Below, piece by piece: positions 8,549-20,836 of a DNA stretch of 44,958 nucleotides; within the stretch, counting starts at the first letter, position 1; each line of letters begins with the position of its first letter. Below the pieces are notes generated by a model. That model did not search any database, had not been told where the DNA came from, and was given only the letters and a program-made list of their open reading frames with translations. Location of the stretch: NCBI RefSeq assembly GCF_002811985.1, contig NZ_NPDU01000036.1, positions 1-44,958 on the forward strand. The letters run 5' to 3'. The translations under genes were made by a program, and so were the position numbers. Origin of the DNA: Leptospira adleri. Lineage in GTDB: Bacteria > Spirochaetota > Leptospiria > Leptospirales > Leptospiraceae.

Positions 8549-8833
8549 ATGAAACCAAAAAAAATCTCGAACGACGATCTTGAGTCCCTGGTAACAGGAG
8601 TAAAATCTCAATCCATTGATGCAGTGGGGAATTATCTATATAAAGGATTCAGAATACAAGTAAGTAAGTATAACCTTTCCGGAGCGGAAAGAGTACAGCT
8701 CTTGTATCAAAGAAGAAGAAACAACGGCCTTTGTATTGTTTGCGGAACTAAAGTTGGCAAGAAGAATCCCTCTTCCGGCAAACTCTACAGACTCTGTGAA
8801 CACCATCGGAAGACAATCGATAAGAAAAAGTGA
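8549..8833 (+). CDS. Small zinc-ribbon-like hypothetical protein
   Basis: A 94-aa very basic protein. The C-terminal third carries a likely metal site: Cys62-x2-Cys65, then Cys83 followed by His85 and His86, in a GLCIVCG ... RLCEHHRK context. The N-terminal half has a helix-rich segment and YLYKGFRIQVSKY. Motifs of the form RRxxGLCxxCG are common in small phage- or plasmid-type nucleic-acid-binding proteins, so nucleic-acid binding is plausible but not shown. The ATG at 8549 has only a weak purine-rich site upstream (TTAGGTGA). The gene ends just before the leader hairpin of the TPR gene. Confidence 0.7.
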   Translation: MKPKKISNDDLESLVTGVKSQSIDAVGNYLYKGFRIQVSKYNLSGAERVQLLYQRRRNNGLCIVCGTKVGKKNPSSGKLYRLCEHHRKTIDKKK

Positions 8834-8851
8834 TCAACCTTTTCGGTAATT

Positions 8852-8902
8852 CTGCAGATAATCTTTAATAGGGAAATTCTTCCTTCGGAGATTATCTTGC
8901 AG
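8852..8902 (+). promoter_or_regulatory. Leader hairpin that buries the start of the TPR gene
   Basis: CTGCAGATAATCT at 8852-8864 pairs with AGATTATCTTGCAG at 8889-8902 through 13 base pairs with one bulged T. The 24-nt apical region can form a second stem, GGGAA/TTCCT. The 3' arm contains the last two bases of the GGAG ribosome site (8887-8890) and the whole TTG start (8897-8899). No T-run follows, so it is not a simple terminator of the upstream gene. A translation-controlling element is the likeliest reading. Confidence 0.55.
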
Positions 8903-9415
8903 GCCAAAGGTTTTTATGTTTTCATTTTTTTTCTCATTTTCGCTTGGTTTTCTCTCTCCAATTCTCTTCACTCCGAAGCGAGTCCGCTCCAGGAAATCCA
9001 AGCGCAAAATCTCCTCAGAATCGCGGAAGAAGCCTACAAAGACCGCAAATTTCACAAATCGATCGAAGAAATTAAAAGTTTCCTGATTCTTTATCCTTCC
9101 AGCAAATTCAAATCCAAGGCTTATCAGGTCTTAAAAAATAACTATTCCAGACTGGGCCGCCCGGAAAAAATCCTCGAAATCAGTCTTCACCAATACTCGG
9201 AAGAACCGACTTCTTCCCAAGGTTTGAACGCCTTTTTTGAAGCGGGAAAACTCTATCTTGAGATCGGCGAAGAAAGTAAAGCGAGAGAGGTTTTCAAATC
9301 CATCTGCACCCAGTCGTTTTCCCGGGAACTCGCCGAAAAAGCCTCTTTGGAGCTCTCCGAATGGGAGATTTTAAGCGGATCCAAGACGGAAATGTCAGAA
9401 TGTGGAGAAAAGTAG
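8897..9415 (+). CDS. Exported TPR-repeat protein
   Basis: A 172-aa protein with a signal peptide (hydrophobic residues about 6-20, then SNSLHSEA) followed by helical repeats of TPR type: LRIAEEAYKDRKFHKSIEEI, AYQVLKNNYSRLGRPEKILEI and AFFEAGKLYLEIGEESKAREVF. It resembles the periplasmic YbgF/BamD scaffold class but is too short to be BamD. The only workable start is TTG at 8897, with GGAG 6 nt upstream; no ATG occurs in the signal region. The start lies inside a stable leader hairpin. The double cyclic-nucleotide-domain gene follows 85 nt downstream. Scaffolding in the periplasm is inferred. Confidence 0.75.
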   Translation: MQAKGFYVFIFFLIFAWFSLSNSLHSEASPLQEIQAQNLLRIAEEAYKDRKFHKSIEEIKSFLILYPSSKFKSKAYQVLKNNYSRLGRPEKILEISLHQYSEEPTSSQGLNAFFEAGKLYLEIGEESKAREVFKSICTQSFSRELAEKASLELSEWEILSGSKTEMSECGEK

Positions 9416-9494
9416 TTCTTTTTTTGGAGATTGGATTCCTAAAATCCGATAATGAAAACAGTTGAACTCTGATTTTCAAAAAAAATACTAACCC

Positions 9495-10718
<1,224 letters not shown>

Positions 10719-10738
10719 CGCGTCTTTCCTGGATCGGA

Positions 10739-11428
10739 ATGGCTCCCTCAAAAAAATCAAAGAAGCCTTCGAGTTCCGGAGTTACTTCCTTCCGGAACGA
10801 CGAGGACAGAGATTCCCGGCTCAAAAAAGCTACAAACTGGCTCCGAAAAAAAGATTCGATCACAAAAACTCTGATCGACGGGGTCGGGCCTTGCAATTTA
10901 CAAACGATCGGTTCTCCTTATCAGGTTCTTATTAAATCCGTTTTGGGACAACAACTCTCTACGAAGGTCGCGCTTACTTTTGAAAGAAGATTGATTGCCC
11001 TTGCCGAAACGAAAAAGATTCCTCCTCCTGAAAAAATTCTCCAAATCCAAAACGAGGACTTGAGAAAGATCGGAGTTTCTCAGGCGAAAACCGAAACGAT
11101 CAAAAGAGTCGCAGAGGCTTATCAAAGTCGGGTCATCTCCGATTCTAAACTTCATAAATTAGAAGATTCGAATGTATTAGAACTCCTTTGTTCCTTGAAA
11201 GGTGTGGGGCCTTGGACCGCTGAAATGGTTTTGATCTTTGCGCTCGATCGCTGGGATCATTTTTCGATCAACGATTTGATTCTTCGAAAGTCGATGGAAA
11301 AACACTACGGAATTTCAAAGGATAATAAAAAGGAAATCCAGGAATTTCTGAAATCCTTTTCTCCTTACCGAACCATTCTTTCCTGGTATCTTTGGGCCGA
11401 CGTCGACGGCGGTGAAGGCTGGGGTTAG
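10739..11428 (+). CDS. DNA-3-methyladenine glycosylase II-like (AlkA family, HhH-GPD)
   Basis: A 229-aa base-excision repair enzyme of the HhH-GPD superfamily that removes alkylated bases. The helix-hairpin-helix is LKGVGPWTAEM at 153-163, and the catalytic Asp is Asp179 in SINDLILRK, the AlkA pattern. There is no iron-sulphur Cys cluster, which separates it from Nth/MutY. The first 30 residues are a basic, Ser/Lys-rich tail. It is shorter than E. coli AlkA because the N-terminal beta domain is missing, like Mag1-type enzymes. It probably shares a transcript with the cyclic-nucleotide protein gene, since the gap is 20 nt. No Ada-type regulator is nearby. Confidence 0.88.
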   Translation: MAPSKKSKKPSSSGVTSFRNDEDRDSRLKKATNWLRKKDSITKTLIDGVGPCNLQTIGSPYQVLIKSVLGQQLSTKVALTFERRLIALAETKKIPPPEKILQIQNEDLRKIGVSQAKTETIKRVAEAYQSRVISDSKLHKLEDSNVLELLCSLKGVGPWTAEMVLIFALDRWDHFSINDLILRKSMEKHYGISKDNKKEIQEFLKSFSPYRTILSWYLWADVDGGEGWG

Positions 11429-11491
11429 GAATTTCATCCCTCACAAACGCTCCCTTTCGAAAAATCAAATTTTAAATGTAGAATTCTTTTT

Positions 11492-11654
11492 GTAGGAGTT
11501 CCTACAAAAAGGGAATGAGAACTTTTTACTTGCAAAAAATAGAATTTTCTGATAGAGAAAACTCTCCCGAGTTTTCCCGCGAACCCGCCTCCACCACCCA
11601 AAATCAGGGTGGGGCGCGCGACTTTCACGGAAGATTGTCGGAACAACGACAGCC
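11492..11654. repeat. Dispersed structured intergenic repeat, copy B
   Basis: About 163 nt aligned along its whole length with 2478-2634. GTAGGA-GT-TCCTAC is at 11492-11505, the CCACCC/GGGTGG hairpin with AAAATCA loop at 11594-11612, and the TGTCG/CGACA hairpin at 11636-11651 with loop GAACAA where copy A has TACCTC. Conserved single-stranded blocks are CTTGCAAAA, TGATAGAG and CTCCCGAGTTTTCC. It lies just beyond the alkA-like gene. Confidence 0.85.
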
Positions 11655-11802
11655 TTTCATTTTGACAGAAAATTTGATCCGACAATCGTATCACAGGTTT
11701 TGCAAGTCCATTTTAAACTTTTGAAACAACGAACTTTCAATTTTTAGAAATGGAATCTCTTTTTTCTGGAAAGTTTTTCACGAACAAACATTCCTAAAAA
11801 TT

Positions 11803-11943
11803 CTAAAATTGCGGAATCAAGAATCGAATCTTCGAACTAACTTCCTCGGACAACGCTTCTTTGTTTTTGGCGCTCCCCGCGATAGCGATTGTATCGAAAA
11901 TCTCGTGCGCTTTTTTGATCGAAAATCCCTTCGAGAAACCTGC
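11803..11943 (-). pseudogene. Possible C-terminal relic of a decayed gene
   Basis: A 46-codon stop-to-stop frame on the minus strand lacks a start codon but reads like real Leptospira protein (for example KKAHEIFDTIAIAGSAKNKE, then EVSSKIRFL), with typical codons. An in-frame TAG at 11944-11946 cuts it off upstream. I cannot name the parent family. Confidence 0.22.
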
Positions 11944-12186
11944 CTAATTTTCAAATAGATTTTCCCAAAACAAAATGTGCGAGCTTCGCAAAAGATACTT
12001 TAGAATTTTCTAAAAGACGACGTTTTCCTCCCTCTAAAGTTTCGAAGAAAATTCTTGAGAAGGAAGAAAGATAAAATATTAGAAAATCAGAATGAACGGA
12101 TTTACCGCGAGAGATTGCAGCGAAAAGGAAACTCACAGTTGTTTCCTATGGAGCGCAACTTTGGTCGCGAGCTTTTTTAAGTCGAC

Positions 12187-12209
12187 TTCGCGAGCGAACC
12201 GCCCGCGAA
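12187..12209. terminator. Inverted repeat beyond gmd
   Basis: TTCGCGAGC at 12187-12195 and GCCCGCGAA at 12201-12209 form a 9-bp stem on the minus strand (one G-T pair) with a 5-nt loop, 22 nt past the gmd stop. The T-rich tail (TATTATTGTTTT) is on the plus-strand side, so termination of gmd itself is uncertain. Confidence 0.3.
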
Positions 12210-12231
12210 TATTATTGTTTTAGAATATTTT

Positions 12232-13254
12232 TTAGAGCTTGATACCGACCAATTCGCAATCCGCTTTGGTCATGATCTTTACGAGTTCTTCGAATTTGAC
12301 CTTAGGCTCCCATCCGAGTTTTTTCTTGGCCTTCGCGGGATCTCCGATCAAAATATCAACTTCGGTCGGCCGGAAGAATTTCGGATTCACTTCGACCAAG
12401 AGTTGACCGCTCTTCGCGTCGAATCCTTTCTCCGTGTCTCCTTTCCCTTCCCAACGAACCTCCACTCCGGCAAATCCAAATGATTTTTCCACGAATTCTC
12501 TCACCGTATGAGTTTCGTTCGTCGCGACTACATAGTCGTCCGGATCCGGCTGCTGCAACATCATCCACATCATCTCTACGTAATCCGGAGCGTATCCCCA
12601 ATCTCTCTTCGCGTCCATATTTCCGAGATGAATCGGGCCGCCCTTTTTCGCGAGTAGGTTCGCTACGCCGATCGTGATCTTTCTCGTTACAAATCCTTCT
12701 CCCCTTCTCGGTGATTCGTGATTGAATAAGATTCCATTGGATGCGTGAATTCCAAACGCTTCTCTATAGTTTACGACCGCCCAATACGCGTATAGTTTTG
12801 CAACCGCGTAAGGAGATCTTGGATAGAATGGCGTTGTCTCCGTCTGAGGAATCGCCTGCACTTTTCCGTAGAGCTCCGATGTGGACGCTTGATAAAAACG
12901 ACTCTTCACTCCGATCTGTTTGATCGCGTCTAAAATTCTCAGAGTTCCTACCGCGTCCGCTTCCGCCGTATATTCCGGAACTTCAAAAGAAACCCCTACG
13001 TGGGATTGAGCTGCAAGATTATAAATTTCGTCAGGAGATACTTTTTCCAAGATTCGGTTTAGGTTGCTCGAATCCGTAAGATCTCCGTAGTGCAGGACCA
13101 GATTGGAGTTCCCGCGAAGATGCTCTATTCTTCCCCGGTTGAACATGCTGGCTCTTCTCACGATCCCATGCACTTGATATCCCTTTCCGAGGAGAAATTC
13201 AGTTAGATAGGATCCGTCCTGTCCGGTGATCCCAGTTATGAGCGCTTTTTTCAT
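12232..13254 (-). CDS. gmd: GDP-mannose 4,6-dehydratase
   Basis: A 340-aa short-chain dehydrogenase/reductase that converts GDP-mannose to GDP-4-keto-6-deoxymannose, the precursor of GDP-fucose, GDP-rhamnose and perosamine used in O-antigen or other surface glycans. The NAD(P)-binding GITGQDG is at 8-14. The catalytic set is Thr125/Glu127 in STSELYG plus Tyr149 and Lys153 in YAVAK. The family hallmarks [19 protein letters not shown] and [16 protein letters not shown] are intact and length is standard. No fucose synthase, perosamine synthase or mannose-activation gene lies in the window, so it stands apart from any sugar cluster. Cytoplasmic. Confidence 0.97.
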   Translation of the reverse strand: MKKALITGITGQDGSYLTEFLLGKGYQVHGIVRRASMFNRGRIEHLRGNSNLVLHYGDLTDSSNLNRILEKVSPDEIYNLAAQSHVGVSFEVPEYTAEADAVGTLRILDAIKQIGVKSRFYQASTSELYGKVQAIPQTETTPFYPRSPYAVAKLYAYWAVVNYREAFGIHASNGILFNHESPRRGEGFVTRKITIGVANLLAKKGGPIHLGNMDAKRDWGYAPDYVEMMWMMLQQPDPDDYVVATNETHTVREFVEKSFGFAGVEVRWEGKGDTEKGFDAKSGQLLVEVNPKFFRPTEVDILIGDPAKAKKKLGWEPKVKFEELVKIMTKADCELVGIKL

Positions 13255-13350
13255 CTTCAGACCAGAAAAACCGAAAAACCGGATCTGGCAAGAAAGATTA
13301 ACCTTCCCTTATCGGGCTTAAATCGAGCTTCAAAGGCGTTCCGTTCTACT

Positions 13351-14724
<1,374 letters not shown>

Positions 14725-14902
14725 GGTTCCTCCAAGATTCCAACGATGTGGTATAAAACTACTTCTTTTCAGAAAAAATTTCTTTCATGTTCTTCATACT
14801 TTTTTCAAGTACGTATTAAGGACAAATAGGAACGGATCTAAAATAGTTTCCCGAAATTGAAAACCTCAAGCAAAAGGAAACTCGAATCGAAAAAGGAAAA
14901 CT

Positions 14903-16201
14903 ATGAAACAATACGCGGATCTTCACAATCATCTCTACGGTTCGATCACGTCCGAATTCTTATATGAAATGGGAAAATCGAATCCTTCTCCCCGTTGGGA
15001 AATTTTTACGCATTCGTATCAACTGTGTTACGGTAAGAACATTTCCATAGAAACTTTTTTCGAGGATTATAAGAATCCCGATTCCTTCCGCAAACTCTAT
15101 CAGTTCAATCATCACGGACCTTTTCCCGAATTCCAGGCCAAATTCAATCTGATCATCGCCCTATCCAAGTTCGATCCGGAAGAAATCACGTTAGTCGCAT
15201 CGCGCGTCATGGAAGACCAATTCTCCCAGGGCGTAACCTTCGGAGAATATAGAATCATGTATTCTCCTAGGGACACGGAGGAAGGGATCTACAAAAAGAC
15301 GGTCGCCGCCTGCGAAGGTTTGGCGAAAGGAGAACAAAAAACCGGCGGCCTTGCAAAAGGAAAATTAGTCGTATCCTTGCACAGAGACGGCGACGTCTTT
15401 CAGGAATATTCTCAGCTCAAACGTCTTATGGAAAAGAATTCCCTCATCAGGGAATACTTGGTCGGATTAGATTTTTGTTATATTGAAGAAGGCTTTCCTC
15501 CCAAGGACAAACGCAAATTTTTAGAGGAAGTCAATAAAGACAACGCCGCCGAAAAAGAAACGGCGCTTTCCATCCTCTATCACGTGGGAGAAAGTTTTCA
15601 GGACAAGTCGATTCTTTCCGCTTCCCGTTGGGTTTTAGAATCCGCTGAATGGGGCGCGCACCGCCTCGGACACGCCATCGCTCTCGGTCTCGATCCTTTC
15701 AGTCTTAAAGGTAAGGTTCTCGAATCCAAATCGGAACGTCTCGATCAACTTCAATTCTATTATGAAAACAAAGAGAAACTGGATTCTTATTTTGAAACTC
15801 CATCCAGGGAAAGAATCGGAAACGAAATCGATTCCCTCAAACACAAGGAGACGATCGAACTCGAAATGAGTCCTTCCTTTCTTCGGGAATGTTTCGGCTT
15901 TCAGAATTTCTGCATCGATCGAATCAAAAAGACAAACGCAGTCGTCGAATCCTGCCCGAGTTCGAACGAATACATCGGCATGGTCCTCGATCCGAAAACT
16001 CATCCGATTCTTAGATTTGCAAAGAATGATATGAAATTTACGATCTCTACGGACGACCCGGGAATTTTCGGTACGACGATCGAAGAAGAATATGCAAAGG
16101 CGGAAAAAATCGGTTTGAGCGCGGAGACCTTAGAATCGGTGAGACTGAATTCTTTTCTTTATACTTCCGAGATTCTAAGCGGCAGGAAATCCGTCGCTTA
16201 A
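14903..16201 (+). CDS. Adenosine-deaminase-like metal-dependent hydrolase
   Basis: A 432-aa cytoplasmic amidohydrolase of the adenosine/AMP deaminase family. All zinc and catalytic elements are visible: HNH at 8-10 in DLHNHLYGS, His227 and Glu230 in YHVGES, His257 in RLGHA, CPSSN at 351-355, and Asp384/Asp385 in STDDPGIF. The family usually runs near 330-350 residues; here about 75 extra residues sit between the RLGH and CPSSN motifs (about 265-345), charged and rich in Glu/Lys. The ATG follows AAAAGGAAAAC. Substrate may be adenosine, but the insert near the active-site lid makes another purine or an aminodeoxyfutalosine-type substrate possible. Confidence 0.85.
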   Translation: MKQYADLHNHLYGSITSEFLYEMGKSNPSPRWEIFTHSYQLCYGKNISIETFFEDYKNPDSFRKLYQFNHHGPFPEFQAKFNLIIALSKFDPEEITLVASRVMEDQFSQGVTFGEYRIMYSPRDTEEGIYKKTVAACEGLAKGEQKTGGLAKGKLVVSLHRDGDVFQEYSQLKRLMEKNSLIREYLVGLDFCYIEEGFPPKDKRKFLEEVNKDNAAEKETALSILYHVGESFQDKSILSASRWVLESAEWGAHRLGHAIALGLDPFSLKGKVLESKSERLDQLQFYYENKEKLDSYFETPSRERIGNEIDSLKHKETIELEMSPSFLRECFGFQNFCIDRIKKTNAVVESCPSSNEYIGMVLDPKTHPILRFAKNDMKFTISTDDPGIFGTTIEEEYAKAEKIGLSAETLESVRLNSFLYTSEILSGRKSVA

Positions 16202-16258
16202 ATCGACCCTAAAAATTCTTGCCTCGACTTGAGCGCGGCAGATTGTAGAGGAAAGGCC

Positions 16259-17050
16259 ATGCCCAGATTCCAGGAAATCCGTAAGATTACGGCCATTCTT
16301 CTGATTCTCTCCGTCGTTAACCTGACCGGTTTGTATTCCCAAAGTCAGAGCGACTTTGCGGATCCGTACGACTTCAATCTTCGAAATTATAAGGATTCTA
16401 CCAACCGCGACGGTTATCAGGAATATACGATTCCTCCTGCGATTAAAAAACCCGTTCTTGTTTCCCCGAAAAACGCACAGGTTCCGTTCGAACCTCCGTT
16501 CTCCACGACCGGCACCAACAGCTTGCGAAGAACCACAAACCCAAATGTGGAACGAGGACAAGAGAATCTCATCAACCCTCTTACCGGCGAGATCAACGTG
16601 GAAGCGATTCTTCAAAGACAAGCGCAACAATCCGATAGAAAAAAAAGACAAAACCAAGTCTTCGAAGAGGAAAAATATACCGAGACTACTTCCAGAAGAT
16701 TTTCGATCATCTTCTTCATGACTCTTCCGATCACACTCGGCATCGGTTACGCGATCGCGTCCTCGGCTAAATTTCACGGAGTTCATAAGTTTCAAAAAAC
16801 TTTCGGAGGTTCGATCTTTATCTTCACTTTCGGAACGAGTCTCGCGCTCGCAAACGCTTGGAAAGATATGAAAGAATTGGAAGCGGATCGAAAAGAAAAC
16901 GAACCCGCGTCTCCTCCGGTCGAACCCACTTCTCCGGATTCTCTCGGTTTTGGAAATTCGGTTCCCATTCCCATTTCCGGATCTTCCGCTTCGGTCGCGC
17001 CCGGAAAAGAATATAAAATCGATATCACTCTGTTTAACGTTAGTTTCTGA
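16259..17050 (+). CDS. Hypothetical membrane protein coupled to KtrB
   Basis: 263 aa from the ATG at 16259, which follows AGAGGAAAGG; an upstream TTG is less likely. Residues 1-27 look like a signal sequence ([16 protein letters not shown]). Next is a Pro/Asn-rich extracytoplasmic stretch, a charged Gln/Arg/Lys segment (about 115-145), two hydrophobic helices (about 150-200) and a Pro/Ser-rich tail. I recognise no family. Its TGA overlaps the ATG of the KtrB gene by one base (TGATG), so the two are translated together, and KtrA follows. A role in potassium uptake or in anchoring that complex is inference from this coupling alone. Confidence 0.75.
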   Translation: MPRFQEIRKITAILLILSVVNLTGLYSQSQSDFADPYDFNLRNYKDSTNRDGYQEYTIPPAIKKPVLVSPKNAQVPFEPPFSTTGTNSLRRTTNPNVERGQENLINPLTGEINVEAILQRQAQQSDRKKRQNQVFEEEKYTETTSRRFSIIFFMTLPITLGIGYAIASSAKFHGVHKFQKTFGGSIFIFTFGTSLALANAWKDMKELEADRKENEPASPPVEPTSPDSLGFGNSVPIPISGSSASVAPGKEYKIDITLFNVSF

Positions 17051-18849
17051 TGAAACCTCTTCGGGAAACTTTCGAAGTTTTCTTAAAGTTCCGTCTTAAA
17101 GCCGCGATTTTTTATCACGAATCTGTCCAACCTATATTAAGAATTTATTATTCAATCTGCGGGATCGTTTCTCTCGCACTTCTGATTCTCATCTACGGTT
17201 TTTATTATCCTCACGAATGGACTCATTGGATCCGGCTTCTCGTCAACGGCCTCGTCGTGTCTCTCGTTATCTACGAGGCGTTTTCCTTTCTTTTTGTGAT
17301 TGGAAGTTTTACGGGTTATCTCGTTGCGCACAAAACCGAAGTGATCGTAATTTTTCTTCTTGCATTTCAAGAATTGATCAGCAAAGAAATTTACGTTCTT
17401 CTTACCTTCAATTCCTTGAGCGGGGAAGACGCGAGCTTGACCTTTCTTTCCCTGAGTCAGATCTTTCTGTTGTTCAGCAATTTCTCCCGTTTGATCCGCA
17501 AAACGGATCTTCTCAACTACAGACAAATCAGTCCGTCTCTCGTGATTACTGGAAGTTTCGTAATCCTGATCGCGCTCGGTACTTCGGCGCTTTCTCTTCC
17601 AAGGGCTCAGACGACCACGATCCCCACCGTCGACGTTTTTTTCACGGTAGTAAGCGCGGTGTGCGTAACGGGACTCAGCACGATTAACGTCGCGAGTCAA
17701 CTCACCGGAAGCGGACAAACGATTCTTATGGTTCTGATTCAGATCGGCGGACTCGGTCTTATGACGCTCACCGTTTTTTTTGCGATCTTCTTGGCGGGTC
17801 AGGTCAGCGTTACCAACAAACTTCTCATCAAAGATCTTTTCAGTCAGGAAACGGTGGGAAGAGTTTCCTTTATCTTAAAACAAGTCGCGATTCAGACGTT
17901 TCTTATCGAAGGGATCGGCGCCGTTTTGATTTTCATTTGGTATCCGGACGCGTCGCAAACCGCTTTGAAAGATAGAATCTTCAATTCCCTTTTCCACGCA
18001 GTGAGTTCGTTTTGCAACGCGGGGTTCTCCGTTTTTCCTCAAGGTTTCGAAACGGATTGGATGCTCGGTCAAAAAAAATTCTTATCCGTCGTCATGACCT
18101 TAATCGTGTTAGGCGGACTCGGATTTCCGACGGTAAATCACCTGATCCACTGGGCATTCAACTCCGGCAAGCAGCCGAAAAGAATGGAACTCGGAGCGAA
18201 ACTCATCCTTACCGTATCCGCGGCTTTGATTCTTCTGGGTTGGTTTTCTTATTACGTTTTGGAATACAAAATCACGCTTCAAGGTTTGGACGAAACCGAC
18301 AAACTTTTCCATTCCTTATTTTATTCGATCAGCACTCGAACCGCAGGATTTAATACATTAAGTATTTCTAAAATGGGAGCGCCGATGGTTTTCGTTTCCC
18401 TATTTCTTATGTGGGTGGGCGCCTCTCCCAATTCCACCGGAGGCGGAATCAAAACGACCACTCTTGCGGTTTCTGGTCTTCATCTTTTCAATCATATACG
18501 AGGAAAAGAAGAAGTGGAAATTTTCGGAAGAAGAATTTCGACCGGTTCCGTTTCGAGGGCCTCCGCCGGAATTTTGGTTTCCTTATTCCTCATCTTTTTC
18601 GGAATTTTTATCTTAACATATACGGAAAAATTCGAATTCTTAGATTTGTGTTACGAAGTCGTCTCCGCATTCGGAACCGCGGGACTTTCCAGAGGAATCA
18701 CTCCGAGTCTGACGTCGCCCGGCAAACTTACGATTTGCCTGATGATGTTCGCGGGAAGAGTCGGGATGCTGACCATTCTTATCGCATTCGTTCCGAAACG
18801 TAAAACATCCGGTCTGATATATCCGGAAGAATCGATCATCGTCGGATAG
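17050..18849 (+). CDS. ktrB: TrkH/KtrB-family potassium uptake channel subunit
   Basis: A 599-aa inner-membrane K+ translocating subunit. The four selectivity-filter repeats are intact: VCVTGLST (204-211), FCNAGFSV (321-328), RTAGFNT (430-436) and FGTAGLSRG (541-549). The conserved [12 protein letters not shown] loop is at 459-470. About 150 residues with several hydrophobic helices precede the first channel repeat, an N-terminal extension relative to the roughly 450-residue Bacillus KtrB. The gene starts on the stop of the upstream membrane protein gene and is followed after 8 nt by the KtrA subunit. Ion choice between K+ alone and Na+-coupled transport cannot be read directly. Confidence 0.93.
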   Translation: MKPLRETFEVFLKFRLKAAIFYHESVQPILRIYYSICGIVSLALLILIYGFYYPHEWTHWIRLLVNGLVVSLVIYEAFSFLFVIGSFTGYLVAHKTEVIVIFLLAFQELISKEIYVLLTFNSLSGEDASLTFLSLSQIFLLFSNFSRLIRKTDLLNYRQISPSLVITGSFVILIALGTSALSLPRAQTTTIPTVDVFFTVVSAVCVTGLSTINVASQLTGSGQTILMVLIQIGGLGLMTLTVFFAIFLAGQVSVTNKLLIKDLFSQETVGRVSFILKQVAIQTFLIEGIGAVLIFIWYPDASQTALKDRIFNSLFHAVSSFCNAGFSVFPQGFETDWMLGQKKFLSVVMTLIVLGGLGFPTVNHLIHWAFNSGKQPKRMELGAKLILTVSAALILLGWFSYYVLEYKITLQGLDETDKLFHSLFYSISTRTAGFNTLSISKMGAPMVFVSLFLMWVGASPNSTGGGIKTTTLAVSGLHLFNHIRGKEEVEIFGRRISTGSVSRASAGILVSLFLIFFGIFILTYTEKFEFLDLCYEVVSAFGTAGLSRGITPSLTSPGKLTICLMMFAGRVGMLTILIAFVPKRKTSGLIYPEESIIVG

Positions 18850-18857
18850 GAAATAAC

Positions 18858-19571
18858 ATGGCCTTGAAAAGAAAAAACAGAACCAACAAAAAAAGAATCG
18901 CCGTCATCGGCTTGGGAGAATTCGGAAAGTCGCTCGTCATCTATCTCAACGAAAACGGCCACGAAGTGACAGCGATTGATAAGGAGATCAAGACGATCGA
19001 AGAGATCAAGGATCACTGCGCCCTCGCGGTATGCGTGGATACAAGCAACAGACAATCGTTGGAAGAATTAGACCTGGAAGACATGGACGATATCGTCGTA
19101 GCCTTGGCGGAAAATTTCGAATCTCTGATCACCACCGCTTACTATCTCAAAGAAATGAAATTAGAATCTCTGCATATACGTTATCATTCGGAGATCAATC
19201 GAAAGATTTTGCAGATGATCGGAATCGAAAACCTTTTCAATCCGGAGGAAAGAGCCGCCGCTTCGATGGCGGAACAACTCAGTTATCAAGGCGTAAAAAA
19301 AGCGACTTTGTTAAGCGAAGAATACAGCCTTTTCGAAGTGGAAATCTCCCCTCACCTCTTCGGAAAAAAACTGAAGGACTTGGGTCTGAGAGAAAAATTT
19401 CAGCTCAATCTAGTGGCGATCCGAAAGTCCGATTCCGACCAAACCGATCTCAAAGAAGGAACGATCTTTCTCCCGGAATCCGGAACAGTCTTTCAGGAGA
19501 AAGAGATTTTGATTCTATTCGGAACTTCCGATAGCATCAAAAAATTCACGACCGCCTATCCCATCGGATAA
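18858..19571 (+). CDS. ktrA: KtrA/TrkA-family RCK regulatory subunit of potassium uptake
   Basis: A 237-aa cytoplasmic regulator with one RCK_N domain (about 12-130) and one RCK_C domain (about 150-235), the KtrA arrangement, not the doubled TrkA of E. coli. The nucleotide-binding GLGEFG is at 18-23 and the acidic residue after beta-strand 2 is Asp41. In the family an octameric ring binds ATP/ADP or NAD(H) and gates the membrane channel. The ATG follows AGGAAATAAC, 8 nt after ktrB. Its 3' end overlaps the convergent aldo/keto reductase gene by 16 nt. A lysine-rich N-terminal tail precedes the Rossmann fold. Confidence 0.93.
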   Translation: MALKRKNRTNKKRIAVIGLGEFGKSLVIYLNENGHEVTAIDKEIKTIEEIKDHCALAVCVDTSNRQSLEELDLEDMDDIVVALAENFESLITTAYYLKEMKLESLHIRYHSEINRKILQMIGIENLFNPEERAAASMAEQLSYQGVKKATLLSEEYSLFEVEISPHLFGKKLKDLGLREKFQLNLVAIRKSDSDQTDLKEGTIFLPESGTVFQEKEILILFGTSDSIKKFTTAYPIG

Positions 19572-20572
19572 GGAATCTCTTTCGAAACCTCGTCTATCTT
19601 TTTAAGAACGTCTTCCGGCAAGATTACGTTTTGCGCTTTGAGAATCTCGTCCAATTGTTCCACCGTGTTCGCGCCGACGATCGTGGAAGCCACGTAGTCG
19701 TGTTGTTTGGACCACGCAACCGCAAGAACCGTCAAGGACATTCCCGCAGACTCGGCGACCTTTAACAGCTTCTCCGTCGAAGCCAAGGTTCCGTCGTTGA
19801 GGAAACGACTCGCCATCTTTCTCTGTCTCTCGCCCGAATTGATATAACGACTGAATCGTGCGTTCTGCGGCGGATTCGGAGAATTGTATTTTCCCGAGAG
19901 AACTCCGCCCGCGATCGGAGAATACGGAAGCAGACTCACGCCTTCTCTGCGGCAAATGTCGGATAACGCGTCTTCGAATCTTCGATTGAGAATACTGAAA
20001 TTGTTTTGAATGGATTCATAACGTGCAAAGCCGAACCTTTCCGAAACGGAAAGACTTTTCATCATTCCCCACGCGGTCTCGTTGCTGTTCCCGATATAAC
20101 GAACCTTTCCTTCCTGAATGAGCTCGGTTAAAACTTCGAGAGTTTCTTCGTATCCGAAGTCGTGATCCGGCCAGTGAGTCTGATAAAGATCCACAAAATC
20201 GGTTCCAAGACGTTTGAGACTTCCTTCGACCGCAACTCTAATATTCCGTCGATCCAGGGCCGTTTTCCCTTCTCTTACGGGAGGAACGAACCAACCGTGT
20301 CCGGGACCGCAGACCTTTGTCGCAATCAGAATCGAATCCCTCGATTTTGTTTTGAGCCATTTTCCGAAAACTTTCTCGGTCTCGTGCACATAACTCGCGT
20401 CAGGCGGAACCGGATAAATCTCCGCCGTATCGTAAAAATCGATTCCCGCTTCGTAAGCCCGGTCCAGAATCCGAAACGCTTCCTTTTCGTCGCAACTCGA
20501 ACCGAAGGTCATGGTTCCCATGCAGATTTCGGAAACCACCATCCCCGATTTACCCAGTCTTCTTTTTTTCAA
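19556..20572 (-). CDS. Aldo/keto reductase (Tas-like)
   Basis: An NADPH-dependent oxidoreductase of the aldo/keto reductase superfamily with a TIM-barrel fold, cytoplasmic. The tetrad is visible as Asp in FYDTAEIYP, the Tyr of the same stretch, Lys in LIATKV and His in YQTHWPD; the cofactor-binding [11 protein letters not shown] lies near the C-terminus. I start at TTG 20572 (338 aa) because GGGGGAGA lies 5 nt upstream and the protein then begins [11 protein letters not shown], the usual family N-terminus. An ATG at 20665 with AAAGG upstream would add 31 residues. It is convergent with, and overlaps, ktrA. The substrate is unknown. Confidence 0.88.
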   Translation of the reverse strand: MKKRRLGKSGMVVSEICMGTMTFGSSCDEKEAFRILDRAYEAGIDFYDTAEIYPVPPDASYVHETEKVFGKWLKTKSRDSILIATKVCGPGHGWFVPPVREGKTALDRRNIRVAVEGSLKRLGTDFVDLYQTHWPDHDFGYEETLEVLTELIQEGKVRYIGNSNETAWGMMKSLSVSERFGFARYESIQNNFSILNRRFEDALSDICRREGVSLLPYSPIAGGVLSGKYNSPNPPQNARFSRYINSGERQRKMASRFLNDGTLASTEKLLKVAESAGMSLTVLAVAWSKQHDYVASTIVGANTVEQLDEILKAQNVILPEDVLKKIDEVSKEIPYPMG

Positions 20573-20836
20573 GTATTCTCCCCCGTTTACAAAACCAAGA
20601 ATCCGCTTTTTAAAAGCCGGAGCAACTCTAATCGAATTCCATAGTAAAGATTCGATTCTTTCCATGTTTGACCTTTCAGAATTTTGGAATGTCTTATTAA
20701 AAAAGAATGTCGCCCTCAAAAAGTCCCGGAATGAAACATAAATTCAGAGGATTGTTTTTTTTTGCTATTCTCGATTTATATGTGGTGTAGAATCTCTTCA
20801 CCTTCGATTTGAAATTCGTCCGGTGAGGTAGAGCGT

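Larger units (their letters stand above)
11429..12231. other. Long intergenic region with a repeat copy and a possible gene relic
   Basis: About 800 bp without an intact gene between convergent alkA-like and gmd genes. It holds repeat copy B (11492-11654), a short stop-to-stop frame that may be a decayed minus-strand gene (11803-11943), and an inverted repeat beyond gmd (12187-12209). I see no tRNA, insertion-sequence end or CRISPR. Confidence 0.6.

Noticed and set aside
11951..12136. Minus-strand 61-codon frame in the gap before gmd
   Set aside because: No ribosome site and no recognisable content.
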